From Cryobacterium sp. PH31-O1 (GTDB lineage: Bacteria; Actinomycetota; Actinomycetes; Actinomycetales; Microbacteriaceae): a stretch of DNA of 64,000 bases. This document shows positions 24,090-32,628 of this stretch, piece by piece (the first letter of the stretch is position 1; each line of letters opens with the position of its first letter). Location of the stretch: NCBI RefSeq assembly GCF_030063455.1, contig NZ_JASITB010000007.1:1-64000 (forward strand), read 5' to 3'. The notes under the pieces are model-generated. The model was not told where the DNA came from and did no database searches. It saw only the letters and a program-made list of their open reading frames with translations. A program made the translations under genes and the position numbers.

Positions 24090-24953
24090 TTACTGTGCAG
24101 CGAAGAAGTACGTGTCGCCGAAAATCGTCGAGACCGTCCACGTGCCGAGTGCTGCATCGGCCGTCGGGATGGCAATGACTACGTTTCCGGTGCCGCTGGC
24201 ATCGGGGTAGAGGTCGTTGATGTCCATCATCGACGGTGCCGGGCCGACAGCAAGCGTGTCCGACGTGGTGTGGGTGGTTCCTGCGGCCGACACGAATTCG
24301 ACGGTCACGTCGATCCACGGCGTTCCGGTCTCGGTGCCCTTGTAGGTGACGGTGACCGGGATCATCGCGTACTGGAAGCCCGCTGCCGGGGCGTCATTGA
24401 ACTGGTTCTCGGCGGCAATGATGTCATTTGCCGCGAGGTTCGATGCGCCGAGGGTGACCTCGTACTCCGGGGATCCGCCACTGGAGAGCTCGACGACTGA
24501 ACCGAGCGGGGCCGGGTTCTCCCGGGTACCGACGTCGGAGCCGGCTGCCGGCGCCTCGTCGGCAGCATCGTCGCTCGAAGCGTCGCTGGCAGCGGGTGCG
24601 CTGATGGCAGTGCCGAGGCTGTCGTCGACGGCGTTGATGAAGCTCGCAGTGTAGGCGATGGCCAGAATGATCGACAGGAGCACGGCGACCGCCGAGACAA
24701 TGAGTCCGATGAGCGCACTGCGCCGCGCTTTGGCCTTGCGGGTCAGCGCGATCGCTCCGAGCACCACACCGACAATCGCGAGGAGTCCTGAGCCGTAGTT
24801 GATGAACGGAATGAACGCGCCGACGAAGGCGACAATTCCAATGATCAGTGCTGCGGTGCCCATGCCGTTAGACGGTGTGGCCGGTGCTGGAAAGGGGATT
24901 CCGCTCGCATCCGGAGCGGGAGTGGTGCTTGGAGTTGGCTGTGAAGTTGACAT
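24090..24953 (-). CDS. DUF4190-like membrane protein with extracytoplasmic Ig-like domain
   Basis: The protein has 287 residues. A Pro/Thr/Ala-rich N-terminus (PTPSTTPAPD) precedes two membrane segments (about 32-70 and 79-105), the DUF4190 arrangement. Residues about 145-287 form a predicted beta-rich domain (GSVVELSSGGSPEYEVTLG, then MIPVTVTYKGTETGTPWIDV) resembling DUF4352/telokin-like lipoprotein domains. The C-terminal part should lie outside the membrane. The function is unknown. Transcription ends at the terminator at 24040-24067. Confidence 0.75.
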   Translation of the reverse strand: MSTSQPTPSTTPAPDASGIPFPAPATPSNGMGTAALIIGIVAFVGAFIPFINYGSGLLAIVGVVLGAIALTRKAKARRSALIGLIVSAVAVLLSIILAIAYTASFINAVDDSLGTAISAPAASDASSDDAADEAPAAGSDVGTRENPAPLGSVVELSSGGSPEYEVTLGASNLAANDIIAAENQFNDAPAAGFQYAMIPVTVTYKGTETGTPWIDVTVEFVSAAGTTHTTSDTLAVGPAPSMMDINDLYPDASGTGNVVIAIPTADAALGTWTVSTIFGDTYFFAAQ

Positions 24954-25077
24954 GATTCAACACTGACAGACACGTCCGACACTCCATGTCGGTCCGTGAG
25001 CTGTCAGTTACCCCATAAGGAGTGCCGCCCGTTTGGCCGGAGGTCGTGTTCCTGGTGCCGGTGGGCGGGCATCCGTT

Positions 25078-25374
25078 CTAGTCGGTGAGGTGGTCGACCT
25101 GCCAGCCAGCGGACTGCTCGAGCAGGTCCAGAATGTTCTGAGCGGATGCCCGTGCCTCGGCCTGGCTGCGCGCGTCCACTACGTCGATGGTCAGCGGCAG
25201 GCTCTCGCCGAACTTGGGAATCTCCACCTCGACCCGACCCTGTTCGGGCAGGGCGATGAACGCGTTCGCACCGGTCGGGTTCTCAACCTTGGTGCTGAGA
25301 GCGGTGGCGATCGCCCAGAGGGCGTCGGGCTTGGTGTACTGCACCTGGGCAACGATCGTGGCCGTGAAGGTCAT
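25078..25374 (-). CDS. Conserved small protein of unknown function
   Basis: The protein has 98 residues: MTFTATIVAQVQYTKPDALW, then FIALPEQGRVEVEIPKFG, then SAQNILDLLEQSAGW. No signal peptide or membrane segment is visible. A regular alternation of strand and helix suggests a compact alpha/beta fold. It is divergently arranged with the gene at 25437 across a 62-base spacer. I recognise no domain. Confidence 0.6.
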   Translation of the reverse strand: MTFTATIVAQVQYTKPDALWAIATALSTKVENPTGANAFIALPEQGRVEVEIPKFGESLPLTIDVVDARSQAEARASAQNILDLLEQSAGWQVDHLTD

Positions 25375-25436
25375 GGGTCTCCGAACTTGAGGGATGAGGG
25401 ACCCGTTCAGTAAAGCAGTACCCGTACCCTGAAACC

Positions 25437-25727
25437 ATGCCTTCTTATCGCGTCACCATGAGTATCGACTCCCTGCACCCGGGAACCGCGCCCGCCTCGG
25501 TCGTGCCGCGCGCCGCAGCCAAGGTCGCCGAGTTCACGACCGTGGAGGCCTCCGACCTCACCATTGTCGCCGGCGCAGCTCGGGTCATCGTGCGTTTCAC
25601 AGCGGATGACGCGGCGTCGGCCCTGCAGATCGGCGGCAACGTGGTGGCCGACCTGCGGAGTGTTGCCGAGCTGCGGGCGTCGCTCGTGACGGAGCGGGTC
25701 AAAGGAACCTGGGTTCCGGTGGTCTGA
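25437..25727 (+). CDS. Conserved small protein of unknown function
   Basis: The protein has 96 residues: MPSYRVTMSIDSLHPGTAP, then EFTTVEASDLTIVAGAARVI, then ALQIGGNVVADLRSVAEL. It is soluble and probably alpha/beta, of nearly the same size as the divergent gene at 25374. Both begin with a beta strand and contain an internal helix, so a distant relationship is possible but not demonstrable by eye. It ends just before a small convergent hairpin. Confidence 0.6.
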   Translation: MPSYRVTMSIDSLHPGTAPASVVPRAAAKVAEFTTVEASDLTIVAGAARVIVRFTADDAASALQIGGNVVADLRSVAELRASLVTERVKGTWVPVV

Positions 25728-25743
25728 ATCCAGGCCGTGCGAC

Positions 25744-25762
25744 ACCCCGAAAAGAACGGGGT
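25744..25762. terminator. Short hairpin between convergent genes
   Basis: ACCCCG (25744-25749) and CGGGGT (25757-25762) with an A-rich loop lie between the convergent genes ending at 25727 and 25768. The stem is short but well placed. Confidence 0.55.
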
Positions 25763-25767
25763 ACAAA

Positions 25768-26367
25768 TTAGACCACGGGGTCCATCGAGCTCAGGTGGCA
25801 GGCGTCGTTCCACATCTGCAGCACGCGATTCTCGCGCTCCCATCCGAGCGTCGAGACGGTGGCCGTGCCGAGGCTGAGGCCCTTGCCGGCGACGGCGGGC
25901 AACCCCATCCAACGGGCGGTCATGATGCGCAGAAAGTGTCCGTGGGCAAAGATGGCCACGCGGCCCTCGGCGGCGAGGCATTTCTCAATGGCGAGGTCGG
26001 CGCGTGCGCCCACCTCGTCGACGGATTCGCCCCCCGGAATCGGGTTGCCCCACACCGTCCACCCGGCAATTTCCGAGCGGATGTCCACGGTGCGGCGACC
26101 CTCATACACCCCGTAATCCCACTCCAGCACGTCATCGCTCGCCACGCCCTGGCTCGCGTAGCCGGCCCGTTCCATCGTTTCCCAGGCCCGCACGAGGGGG
26201 CTCGAATAGACCCGGTCGAAGTGTTCACCGTCGAGCATCTCGCCGAGGGCATCCGCTTGTTGGCGACCGAAATCGGTCAGTGGAACGTCGGTACGGCCGG
26301 TGTGCTGGCCGGAGATGCTCCACTCCGTCTGGCCGTGGCGAATGAGAACGATGTCGTTCTGGGTCAT
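25768..26367 (-). CDS. Histidine phosphatase family protein (phosphoglycerate-mutase-like)
   Basis: The protein has 199 residues. It begins with the catalytic LIRHGQTEW motif (H11) and PLTDFGRQQA; the second catalytic histidine is in IFAHGHFLRIM. The ETMERAGY and EWDYGVYEG segments supply the substrate-pocket glutamate. This branch of the family contains broad phosphatases (CobC, acid phosphatases), not glycolytic mutase, which is larger. The substrate is not predictable. The start has GGGAG upstream. Confidence 0.88.
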   Translation of the reverse strand: MTQNDIVLIRHGQTEWSISGQHTGRTDVPLTDFGRQQADALGEMLDGEHFDRVYSSPLVRAWETMERAGYASQGVASDDVLEWDYGVYEGRRTVDIRSEIAGWTVWGNPIPGGESVDEVGARADLAIEKCLAAEGRVAIFAHGHFLRIMTARWMGLPAVAGKGLSLGTATVSTLGWERENRVLQMWNDACHLSSMDPVV

Positions 26368-26530
26368 GCAGCTCCCTCAATTTGCCGAAGGCGCGCTTCG
26401 ACCGGTCAAGTCTACGTTTCGCCCGCGCGCTGTGTGCCCCGCCGGGGGAGTAGACGACCCGCCGGCTACCTTTACAGGGTCAGTGCAGACGCCCTGAGCC
26501 ACAATGTTGTAGCAACTCAGGGGGACCCTC

Positions 26531-27898
26531 GTGTCAACTGTCACCGCCAAACGCGCCACCGGACCGGTCGCCGCGTTCATGCGCCCGATCAACTCGCTCG
26601 TGGAACGCTTCATCCCGAGTGCTTTGGTATTCGTGATCGCACTGACCGTGATCGTGGCCGTTCTCGCCCTCATCCTCACCGATTCCACCCCCATTGACGT
26701 CGTACGCAGCTGGGGTGACGGACTGGCCGGGCTGCTCGCCTTCATGACGCAGATGGCGCTCGTGCTGCTGCTCGGGCACATTCTGGCCAACACGACCCCG
26801 GTGCACCGGCTACTCGTGCGGCTCGGCGGCCTGCCGCGCACGGCAATACAGGCCTATGTCTTCGTGTTCACGGTCGCCGCAGTGGCCTGTCTCATCACCT
26901 GGGGCCTTGGCCTCGTGGTGGGCGGTTTACTCGCCAAGGAGGTGGCGTTCCAGCTTCGGGCCAAGGGCGTTCCGGTGCACTTCCCGTTGCTGGTTGCTGC
27001 CGGATACTCCGGCTTCGTGATCTGGCATATGGGTTACTCGGGATCGGGACCGCTGACCGCGGCCACAGGGGGATCCTTTCTGGCCGAGCAGATCGGCCGC
27101 ACCGTCTCTCTGGCCGATACGACATTCTCCGTCTGGAACATCACGGCGGCCATCGCCACCATCGTGGTCGTGGCGCTCGCCCTGGCGCTGGTGGCCCCGC
27201 GCCGGAACGCCCCGGTATTCGTGCTCGAGGTTGACGCCCGCGAGAAGACTGTCGCCCAGGAACCCGTTGTAACGCCGGCTGACCGGCTGGACGCCAGTCG
27301 CATCCTGACCCTGATCGTGGGCCTCGCTCTCGTGGCCTACCTCGTGATTCACTTCGTCGAGGGGGGAACCCTCACCCTCGACATCGTCAACTGGTCGTTC
27401 CTCGCGCTCGTCTTTCTGCTCGTGCGCAACCCGTTCGAACTCATTCGGCTGACCAAAGATGCCGCGTCGAACGTCGGCGATATTCTGCTGCAGTTCCCGC
27501 TCTACGCTGGCATTCTCGGCATGATGGTCGGTTCTGGCCTGATCGGCGTGTTCTCCGACTTCTTCGTCAACGTGTCGACCCCGGCCACCTTCGGCGTGAT
27601 GGCCTTGCTCGCGGCCGGACTGGTGAACTTCTTCGTACCCTCCGGCGGCGGCCAGTTCGCCGTGCAGGGCCCGATCATGCTCGATGCGGCTGAGCGCCTC
27701 GGCGTCGACCCCTCGGTCGCCATCATGGCCGTCTCCTACGGTGACCAGTGGACCAACATGATCCAGCCGTTCTGGGCCCTGCCATTGTTGGCCATCGCCG
27801 GGTTGAAGATGCGTGACATCCTCGGCTACACGACGATCACCTTTCTTGCGGCCGGCCTCGTCTTCATCGCGACGCTGTTCATTGTCGGCGCCGGCTAG
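26531..27898 (+). CDS. AtoE-type short-chain fatty acid transporter family protein
   Basis: GTG 26531 gives 455 residues with about 11-12 membrane helices. MRPINSLVERFIPSALVFVI at the start, the glycine-rich GYSGFVIWHMGYSGSGPL in the middle, and VNFFVPSGGGQFAVQGPI with VSYGDQWTNMIQPFWALP near the end are hallmark motifs of the TIGR00366/AtoE permeases. The family is thought to import short-chain fatty acids such as acetoacetate or butyrate. No acyl-CoA transferase lies beside it, and the gene stands alone. Confidence 0.9.
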   Translation: MSTVTAKRATGPVAAFMRPINSLVERFIPSALVFVIALTVIVAVLALILTDSTPIDVVRSWGDGLAGLLAFMTQMALVLLLGHILANTTPVHRLLVRLGGLPRTAIQAYVFVFTVAAVACLITWGLGLVVGGLLAKEVAFQLRAKGVPVHFPLLVAAGYSGFVIWHMGYSGSGPLTAATGGSFLAEQIGRTVSLADTTFSVWNITAAIATIVVVALALALVAPRRNAPVFVLEVDAREKTVAQEPVVTPADRLDASRILTLIVGLALVAYLVIHFVEGGTLTLDIVNWSFLALVFLLVRNPFELIRLTKDAASNVGDILLQFPLYAGILGMMVGSGLIGVFSDFFVNVSTPATFGVMALLAAGLVNFFVPSGGGQFAVQGPIMLDAAERLGVDPSVAIMAVSYGDQWTNMIQPFWALPLLAIAGLKMRDILGYTTITFLAAGLVFIATLFIVGAG

Positions 27899-28025
27899 CC
27901 CCTGATCGGTGAGTCGGCAGGCTGGATGCCACCTGCGCATGTGTCAACTGACCCCGGATGTTCAATTTCGACCGCGGTGAGAGTCGTAGGCTGGAGACAT
28001 AGCCATCAAGTCTGAGACGGGTGCC

Positions 28026-28787
28026 ATGAGGGTCATTAGTTACAACCTCCGCAAGAATCGTGCCAGCGGCGAACTCGTCGCCTTGGCCGAGCGTTACAGT
28101 CCCAACATTCTCTGCCTGCAGGAATGCAACACCATCGACCTACCGGCCGAGGTCGGCAACCTGCACTTGGCCGATTCCACCCGGCGTAACCGGCTCGGCC
28201 TCGCTATCTACTACAACAGGGACCGTTACACGGCGATCAAGACCCAGACCTTCGCGCTCAAGAAGTCCCTGCACGATCGTCTTGCCGCCCCCGCCCACGA
28301 GCGACTGATCGCCACCCGACTCATCGACAATGTGGCGCAGCGGGAGATTGTCGTCGCATCCTTTCACGCCGCGCCGTTGACCGCACTCAATTCCCTGCGC
28401 CGCAACCAGATCCGCACCGCCCACGAAGAGTTGGGCCTGCTCGGACCAGGCCTACCCACCCTCATGGTCGGCGACTACAACTACCCGATTTTTCAGGGCA
28501 AGCTCGGCAACAAGGTGAACCAGTCCGGCTACGATCTCACGCTCAGCGACACGCGCACCTACACCCGCTACAAGTTCTTTCGCGGGCACTTCGACCTTGC
28601 GACCTCGATGGGGCTGGCCATCACCAACGTCGAAACGTTGCCGCAGGGTACGTCCGACCATATGCCCATTCTCGTGACGGCCACCTACCCCGACGAGCAA
28701 ATGATGCAAACGGATGTCGAGCACCACATCGTTAGTCCCGCAGAAACGGCCTCGGTATCCGCCGAGGGCGTCGACTTCAGCATCTGA
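28026..28787 (+). CDS. Endonuclease/exonuclease/phosphatase family protein
   Basis: The protein has 253 residues with the complete EEP motif set: ISYNLRKN at the N-terminus, the metal-binding glutamate in LCLQECN, the histidine in SFHAAPL, GDYNYP with the catalytic Asp and Asn, and SDHMPI at the end. There is no signal peptide, so it is cytosolic. The substrate could be DNA, phosphoinositide-like or another phosphodiester; the family is too broad to say. The C-terminal 30 residues are an added acidic tail. Confidence 0.85.
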   Translation: MRVISYNLRKNRASGELVALAERYSPNILCLQECNTIDLPAEVGNLHLADSTRRNRLGLAIYYNRDRYTAIKTQTFALKKSLHDRLAAPAHERLIATRLIDNVAQREIVVASFHAAPLTALNSLRRNQIRTAHEELGLLGPGLPTLMVGDYNYPIFQGKLGNKVNQSGYDLTLSDTRTYTRYKFFRGHFDLATSMGLAITNVETLPQGTSDHMPILVTATYPDEQMMQTDVEHHIVSPAETASVSAEGVDFSI

Positions 28788-28940
28788 CAGGCGCTGGCGC
28801 GCCCAGGCGAATCCTTCAGGTTCTGGTGCCGAAACTAAGAACGGTCATCGCCACCACCCAAATGAACGTAACGTTGACAGGCGGTATGCACGTTCGGCTT
28901 TTCCGGGTGACGCGAGCCGCGAAACGAAAGGTTTTGCCTC

Positions 28941-29855
28941 TTGGACGACGAATGTATCCACGGACTCGAGGGCCAATTGTGTGCCCTGTGTTATCCCAAA
29001 GTTGTCACTGAGCCTGTGGCGCCGGTAAAGAAGACCCGCGCCCCGAAGCTGTCCTCCCTGCGCGACCCGTTGCCGACGGCTGCCACTCCGCCCGCCCGCA
29101 CGGCTCGCCCGGTTCGCGCCGCTGGCGCCCCCCGCCCGGTACGGGCCGAGAAAGCCTCGACCGACAACGTCGACGAGCAGCGGGTATATCACCTCACCCA
29201 CATCAGCAACCTCGCGTCGATTCTGCGGGACGGTCACCTGTCTGCCAACGCGGCACTCACCGCCCCTCCTGCGGTCGACATCTCGACGGCGGCGACGCGT
29301 GAAACCCGTCGGGACGCCCGTGTTACCGAAGCTGACCGCAGCGTGGCCGAGTACGTGCCGTTTTTTCTGTCGCCCAATGCGACCGTATGGGAGAACATTC
29401 GCGCTGAGCAGGCAGACCCGCGCCTCGCTCTCGACGCCCACGGCTCGGAAGCCTTCGACTTCGTCATGCTCGTGAGTACGGTCAAGACGATTAACGACGG
29501 GCTCGCGGCCCTCGCCGCGGCGCCCGCTGACGCCGACGATGACGAGACCCCCATCCTTCCCAGCCTGGTCGCCGTCACCAACGGTGACGCTGCCGGAACG
29601 CTTACCCGGTTCGGTGCCACACCGGCCACCGCCGAGCGCATGCTGCAGACCCTGCGCGCCGAGACCGACGGCACCATGCTTCTCGAAGCCGAGCTGCTCG
29701 TGCCCGACGCGGTGCCGATGGAACTGATCACGCTCATCGGCGTGTGCAACGACAATGTGCGCCAGACCGTGCGCGGCATCCTGAAAGCCAGCGCGTTCAA
29801 GCCCAAGGTAGCGGTCTACCCGCCGTGGTTCCACACCTCCGCTGACCCCCAGTAA
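28941..29855 (+). CDS. DarT-like (DUF4433) ADP-ribosyltransferase with N-terminal Cys motif, no DarG partner
   Basis: TTG 28941 follows GAAAGG at nine bases; 304 residues. Residues 5-20 carry a Cys/His motif (CIHGLEGQLCALCYPK) that could bind zinc. Residues 20-75 are a basic linker rich in Pro, Ala and Arg. The DarT-like fold starts at residue 83 with YHLTHISNLASILRDGHL, continues with RETRRDARV and VAEYVPFFLSPNATVW, and ends with EAELLVPDAVP, where E251 is at the place of the catalytic glutamate. DarT enzymes transfer ADP-ribose from NAD to thymidine in single-stranded DNA and are normally held by the macrodomain antitoxin DarG. No macrodomain gene is present here, so either the protein is not toxic or its partner is elsewhere. 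Confidence 0.75.
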   Translation: MDDECIHGLEGQLCALCYPKVVTEPVAPVKKTRAPKLSSLRDPLPTAATPPARTARPVRAAGAPRPVRAEKASTDNVDEQRVYHLTHISNLASILRDGHLSANAALTAPPAVDISTAATRETRRDARVTEADRSVAEYVPFFLSPNATVWENIRAEQADPRLALDAHGSEAFDFVMLVSTVKTINDGLAALAAAPADADDDETPILPSLVAVTNGDAAGTLTRFGATPATAERMLQTLRAETDGTMLLEAELLVPDAVPMELITLIGVCNDNVRQTVRGILKASAFKPKVAVYPPWFHTSADPQ

Positions 29856-29878
29856 AAGAACGCACCTCTGCCTCTGCA

Positions 29879-29927
29879 CGGGGCCCGGGCCCCGTCCGTG
29901 GGCCCAGTTTATAGACTGGGCCCACGG
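29879..29927. terminator. Double GC-rich hairpin between convergent genes
   Basis: A 16-base palindrome CGGGGCCCGGGCCCCG (29879-29894) is followed by a 13-bp perfect stem, CCGTGGGCCCAGT (29896-29908) with ACTGGGCCCACGG (29915-29927), with the loop TTATAG. It separates the converging DarT-like and MOSC genes and probably stops transcription both ways. A third partial copy of the arm (GGGTGGGCCCAGA) follows at about 29933. Confidence 0.85.
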
Positions 29928-29959
29928 TCATAGGGTGGGCCCAGAGGGCGGTGGCGCGG

Positions 29960-30517
29960 CTAGACGACCCCGAGCGGGAGCTGCTCGCCGACGGGCAACT
30001 CCACCCGGATGCGGTCGCCCGGATTCACGACTCCGCCGGTCACCACGACGCCCATGATGCCGCCGCGGCGCTGCACGGTACCGGTGGCATCCGTTTTGAT
30101 GAGCTGCTTCATCAGGCCTTTTCGGTAACCGTTGATGAGTGAGCATGGGCTGCGCATGCCGGTTATCGCGACCACAGCCTCAGCGCCGACGTGCAGCCGG
30201 GTCCCCAGCGGCAACGTCATCAGGTCGATTCCGCGCGTCGTCAGGTTCTCGCCCAGTTCTCCCGGTGCCACGAGGTAGCCGGAGGGCACGAGGGCATCGA
30301 ACAGCTCGGCGGCCAAGAAATGCACCTGGCACAGGTTCGGTGCCAAAGGATTGCGCTTCTTCTCGTAGAGATGCTGCACCGTCGCGCCGGCGTGGCAGTC
30401 GCCCTCCACGCCGATTCCGGCCAGCAAGCGGATGCTGCTCACCACCGGCTTGCTGAAGCGATGCACGTCGTCGCGGCTGACGGAAATCACCGTACCGGCA
30501 GGTCTTTCGAGTGTCAT
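29960..30517 (-). CDS. MOSC-domain protein
   Basis: ATG 30517 gives 185 residues. GDCHAGATVQHL, then NLCQVHFLAAELFDAL, GELGENLTTRGIDL and ITGMRSPCSLI are MOSC domain landmarks, with the conserved cysteine in the RSPC motif. MOSC domains move sulfur or bind molybdenum-cofactor ligands in molybdenum-cofactor sulfurase and YiiM-like detoxification proteins. A stand-alone MOSC of this size is most like YiiM-type. The substrate is unknown. The longer frame to 30568 lacks a ribosome-binding site. Confidence 0.88.
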   Translation of the reverse strand: MTLERPAGTVISVSRDDVHRFSKPVVSSIRLLAGIGVEGDCHAGATVQHLYEKKRNPLAPNLCQVHFLAAELFDALVPSGYLVAPGELGENLTTRGIDLMTLPLGTRLHVGAEAVVAITGMRSPCSLINGYRKGLMKQLIKTDATGTVQRRGGIMGVVVTGGVVNPGDRIRVELPVGEQLPLGVV

Positions 30518-30655
30518 GAGAATGAGTCTGCCATAGCGTACGCACGTTCGAACGGATGCCTCCGACACCCGATATTGCTGGCGTCACCGTGTTTGCGTCC
30601 AGCCGTTGACGCGGCGGCATGCGAGGCCTACATTTCATCAGTGGAAAGGTTGCCG

Positions 30656-30949
30656 ATGACCAGTATTGCCCCTGACAGTCACGCCCAGAGCGATGAAACC
30701 CGGGCGGCGCTCGTTCCCACGCCGGCCGACGAACCCGCACCGCACATCGCCCGGCCCTATCGAGCCCTGGAACGGGAGCTGGAACGGGCCGTGCGTGACC
30801 GGATGGAGGTCAACCTGCGAGTCACCGCGGCGGTCAACGCGATGCGGGACGGCGGCTCTTCCTGGGCCGTCATCGCGCGCATCCTGGGTACCGCTCCGCA
30901 GACCGCGCACAAGAAATACAGCAAGCCGCACCCGCCGAAGGAGGCCTGA
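30656..30949 (+). CDS. Small helix-turn-helix-like protein
   Basis: ATG 30656 follows AAGG and gives 97 residues. The N-terminal 35 are disordered and acidic. The rest is helical: RALERELERAVRDRMEVNL, then a putative helix-turn-helix in GSSWAVIARILGTAPQTAHK. The helix-turn-helix pattern resembles the small 'is-the-residue-before-a-repeat' regulators seen in actinobacteria, and a decayed relative may lie at 59890-60065. DNA binding is inferred. It is followed by a strong terminator. Confidence 0.65.
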   Translation: MTSIAPDSHAQSDETRAALVPTPADEPAPHIARPYRALERELERAVRDRMEVNLRVTAAVNAMRDGGSSWAVIARILGTAPQTAHKKYSKPHPPKEA

Positions 30950-30982
30950 GCGACAGCGGTAGACCCCGGGGCGGCCCGGCTG

Positions 30983-31015
30983 CCGGGGGCCGCACGTCGG
31001 GTCTGCGGCCCCCGG
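30983..31015 (+). terminator. Strong hairpin terminator
   Basis: CCGGGGGCCGCA (30983-30994) and TGCGGCCCCCGG (31004-31015) form a 12-bp perfect stem with a nine-base loop, 33 bases after the small helix-turn-helix gene and before dps. Confidence 0.8.
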
Positions 31016-31094
31016 GCGGGGTGATGGCATTGTGGCCCAGATCGGTCTGCGGTGATATGGTCTCGAGGCAAATTCTCCTCAATGAAGGGATCCC

Positions 31095-31574
31095 ATGCAC
31101 GCCTCCGAAACACTCAGTAACAACCTGCAGTCCGTTCTGGTCGACCTGATCGAGCTGCACGTGCAGGGCAAACAGGCGCACTGGAGCGTCGTCGGCAAGA
31201 ACTTTCGTGACCTGCACCTGCAACTCGACGAGATCATTCTCGATGCCCGCGAATTCTCCGACGAAGTAGCCGAGCGGATGCGCGCCCTCGATGCCATGCC
31301 AGACGGCCGCAGTGAGACGGTCACCAAGACCACCCACCTGCCGAAGTTTCCCGACGGCGAGGTGGACACCGCCGAGACGGTGACCCTCATCACCGAACGG
31401 CTCGACGCGACCGTCGACAATATGCGCGCCGTGCACGATGAGGTCGACGAGGAAGATCCAACGACCGCCGACATCCTGCACGCCTTCATCGAAAAGCTCG
31501 AGCAGTATTCCTGGATGGTCAGCGCGGAGAACCGCACACCGCGCAAGCGCTCAGCGGCCACGTCCAAGTCCTGA
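31095..31574 (+). CDS. dps: Dps-family DNA-binding ferritin-like protein
   Basis: The protein has 159 residues. The inter-subunit ferroxidase ligands are at the canonical spacing: H29, H41, D56 and E60 in QAHWSVVGKNFRDLHLQLDE ... DEVAERM. The C-terminus is basic (RTPRKRSAATSKS), a feature that in other Dps proteins helps bind DNA. It should form a 12-mer that oxidises iron with peroxide and protects DNA under stress. The next gene begins 26 bases later but is functionally unrelated. Confidence 0.92.
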   Translation: MHASETLSNNLQSVLVDLIELHVQGKQAHWSVVGKNFRDLHLQLDEIILDAREFSDEVAERMRALDAMPDGRSETVTKTTHLPKFPDGEVDTAETVTLITERLDATVDNMRAVHDEVDEEDPTTADILHAFIEKLEQYSWMVSAENRTPRKRSAATSKS

Positions 31575-31599
31575 CGCACGCTGTACACGACGGGGCGTC

Positions 31600-32628
31600 A
31601 TGAGGGTCGAATCGAACGTGCAACCAACCGGGCTTCGCAGCGACCTCGCCGATGCTGCCGCCGCGGTCAACGGTGACGCGCGACGGGCGCTGGTGCTCGT
31701 GAGTGGACTCGCCTCCGTTCCCTTTGCCGGGGAGGGACGCACGGCGCAACTCTTCGATACCCTGTCGACGCTTGCGGCGGCCGACCTCACCGCGGCCAGG
31801 GTGGCCGAGGCGCACCTGGACGCCCTCGCTATACTGCACCAGGCTGGCCGTCCGGCCCGGCCGGAGCAGAGCTGGGGTGTGTTCGCGTCCGAAGGCCCCG
31901 GAGCAGCGCTCACGGCCACCCGAACCGGTGACCGGTGGCGGCTCGACGGCACCAAACCGTGGTGTTCGCTCGCCGGACTGCTCAGCCACGCGCTCGTGAC
32001 GGCGCACGTGGTGGGTCTGGCGGGTGACCGGGGCCGTCGTCTCTTCATAGTTGACCTGCGCCAACCCGGGGTGACCGTGCACGACGACGTCTGGGTGGCC
32101 CGCGGGCTCTCCCAGGTTTCGAGCGGCCCGGTCGACTTTTTCGCCGTCACCGCCGATGCGGTCGGTGACGAGGGATGGTATCTGCGTCGGCCAGGATTCG
32201 CCTGGGGCGGCGTCGGCGTGGCCGCTGTCTGGTGGGGTGGCGCTGTGGGCGTGGCCCGCACCCTGTATGCCGCCGCCCAGGGCCGTGTTCCCGACCAGAT
32301 CGGCCTCGCCCACCTCGGCGCGGTCGACCTCGCCGTGAGCGGGTCGCGGTACGCGCTCGCCGCTGCAGCGGCTGCCATAGACGCCGGCGAGGCCGACGGT
32401 ACCGCTGGTTCCCTGCTCGCCGCCCGCGTGCGTGGAGTCGTCGCCCGAACCGTTGACGAGGTCATATTCCATGTTGGGCATGCGCTCGGGCCGGCCCCAC
32501 TCGCCCTCGACGCCCGACACGCCCAGCGGGTAGCCGACCTGCAACTGTATGTGCGCCAACACCATGCCGAGCGCGACGATGCTGCGCTCGGCCAGATGCT
32601 CGTGACGAGGGGGAATGCACCATGGTGA
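31600..32628 (+). CDS. Acyl-CoA dehydrogenase-like protein
   Basis: ATG 31600 gives 342 residues, slightly short for an acyl-CoA dehydrogenase. LDALAILHQAG, then SWGVFASEGPGAALTATRTG, DRWRLDGTKPWCSLAG and the C-terminal helical bundle (GALGQML-like) follow the FAD-binding pattern of the family. The N-terminal helical domain is shortened. Its 3' end overlaps the PIG-L gene by seven bases. In the operon it may oxidise the acyl chain of a lipid-linked precursor, an inference from context. Confidence 0.8.
   Translation: MRVESNVQPTGLRSDLADAAAAVNGDARRALVLVSGLASVPFAGEGRTAQLFDTLSTLAAADLTAARVAEAHLDALAILHQAGRPARPEQSWGVFASEGPGAALTATRTGDRWRLDGTKPWCSLAGLLSHALVTAHVVGLAGDRGRRLFIVDLRQPGVTVHDDVWVARGLSQVSSGPVDFFAVTADAVGDEGWYLRRPGFAWGGVGVAAVWWGGAVGVARTLYAAAQGRVPDQIGLAHLGAVDLAVSGSRYALAAAAAAIDAGEADGTAGSLLAARVRGVVARTVDEVIFHVGHALGPAPLALDARHAQRVADLQLYVRQHHAERDDAALGQMLVTRGNAPW

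Noticed and set aside
28874-28902. TTGACA at 28874 as promoter of the DarT-like gene
   Set aside because: The -35 hexamer is perfect but no acceptable -10 hexamer lies 16-19 bases downstream. Such hexamers occur by chance at this length.
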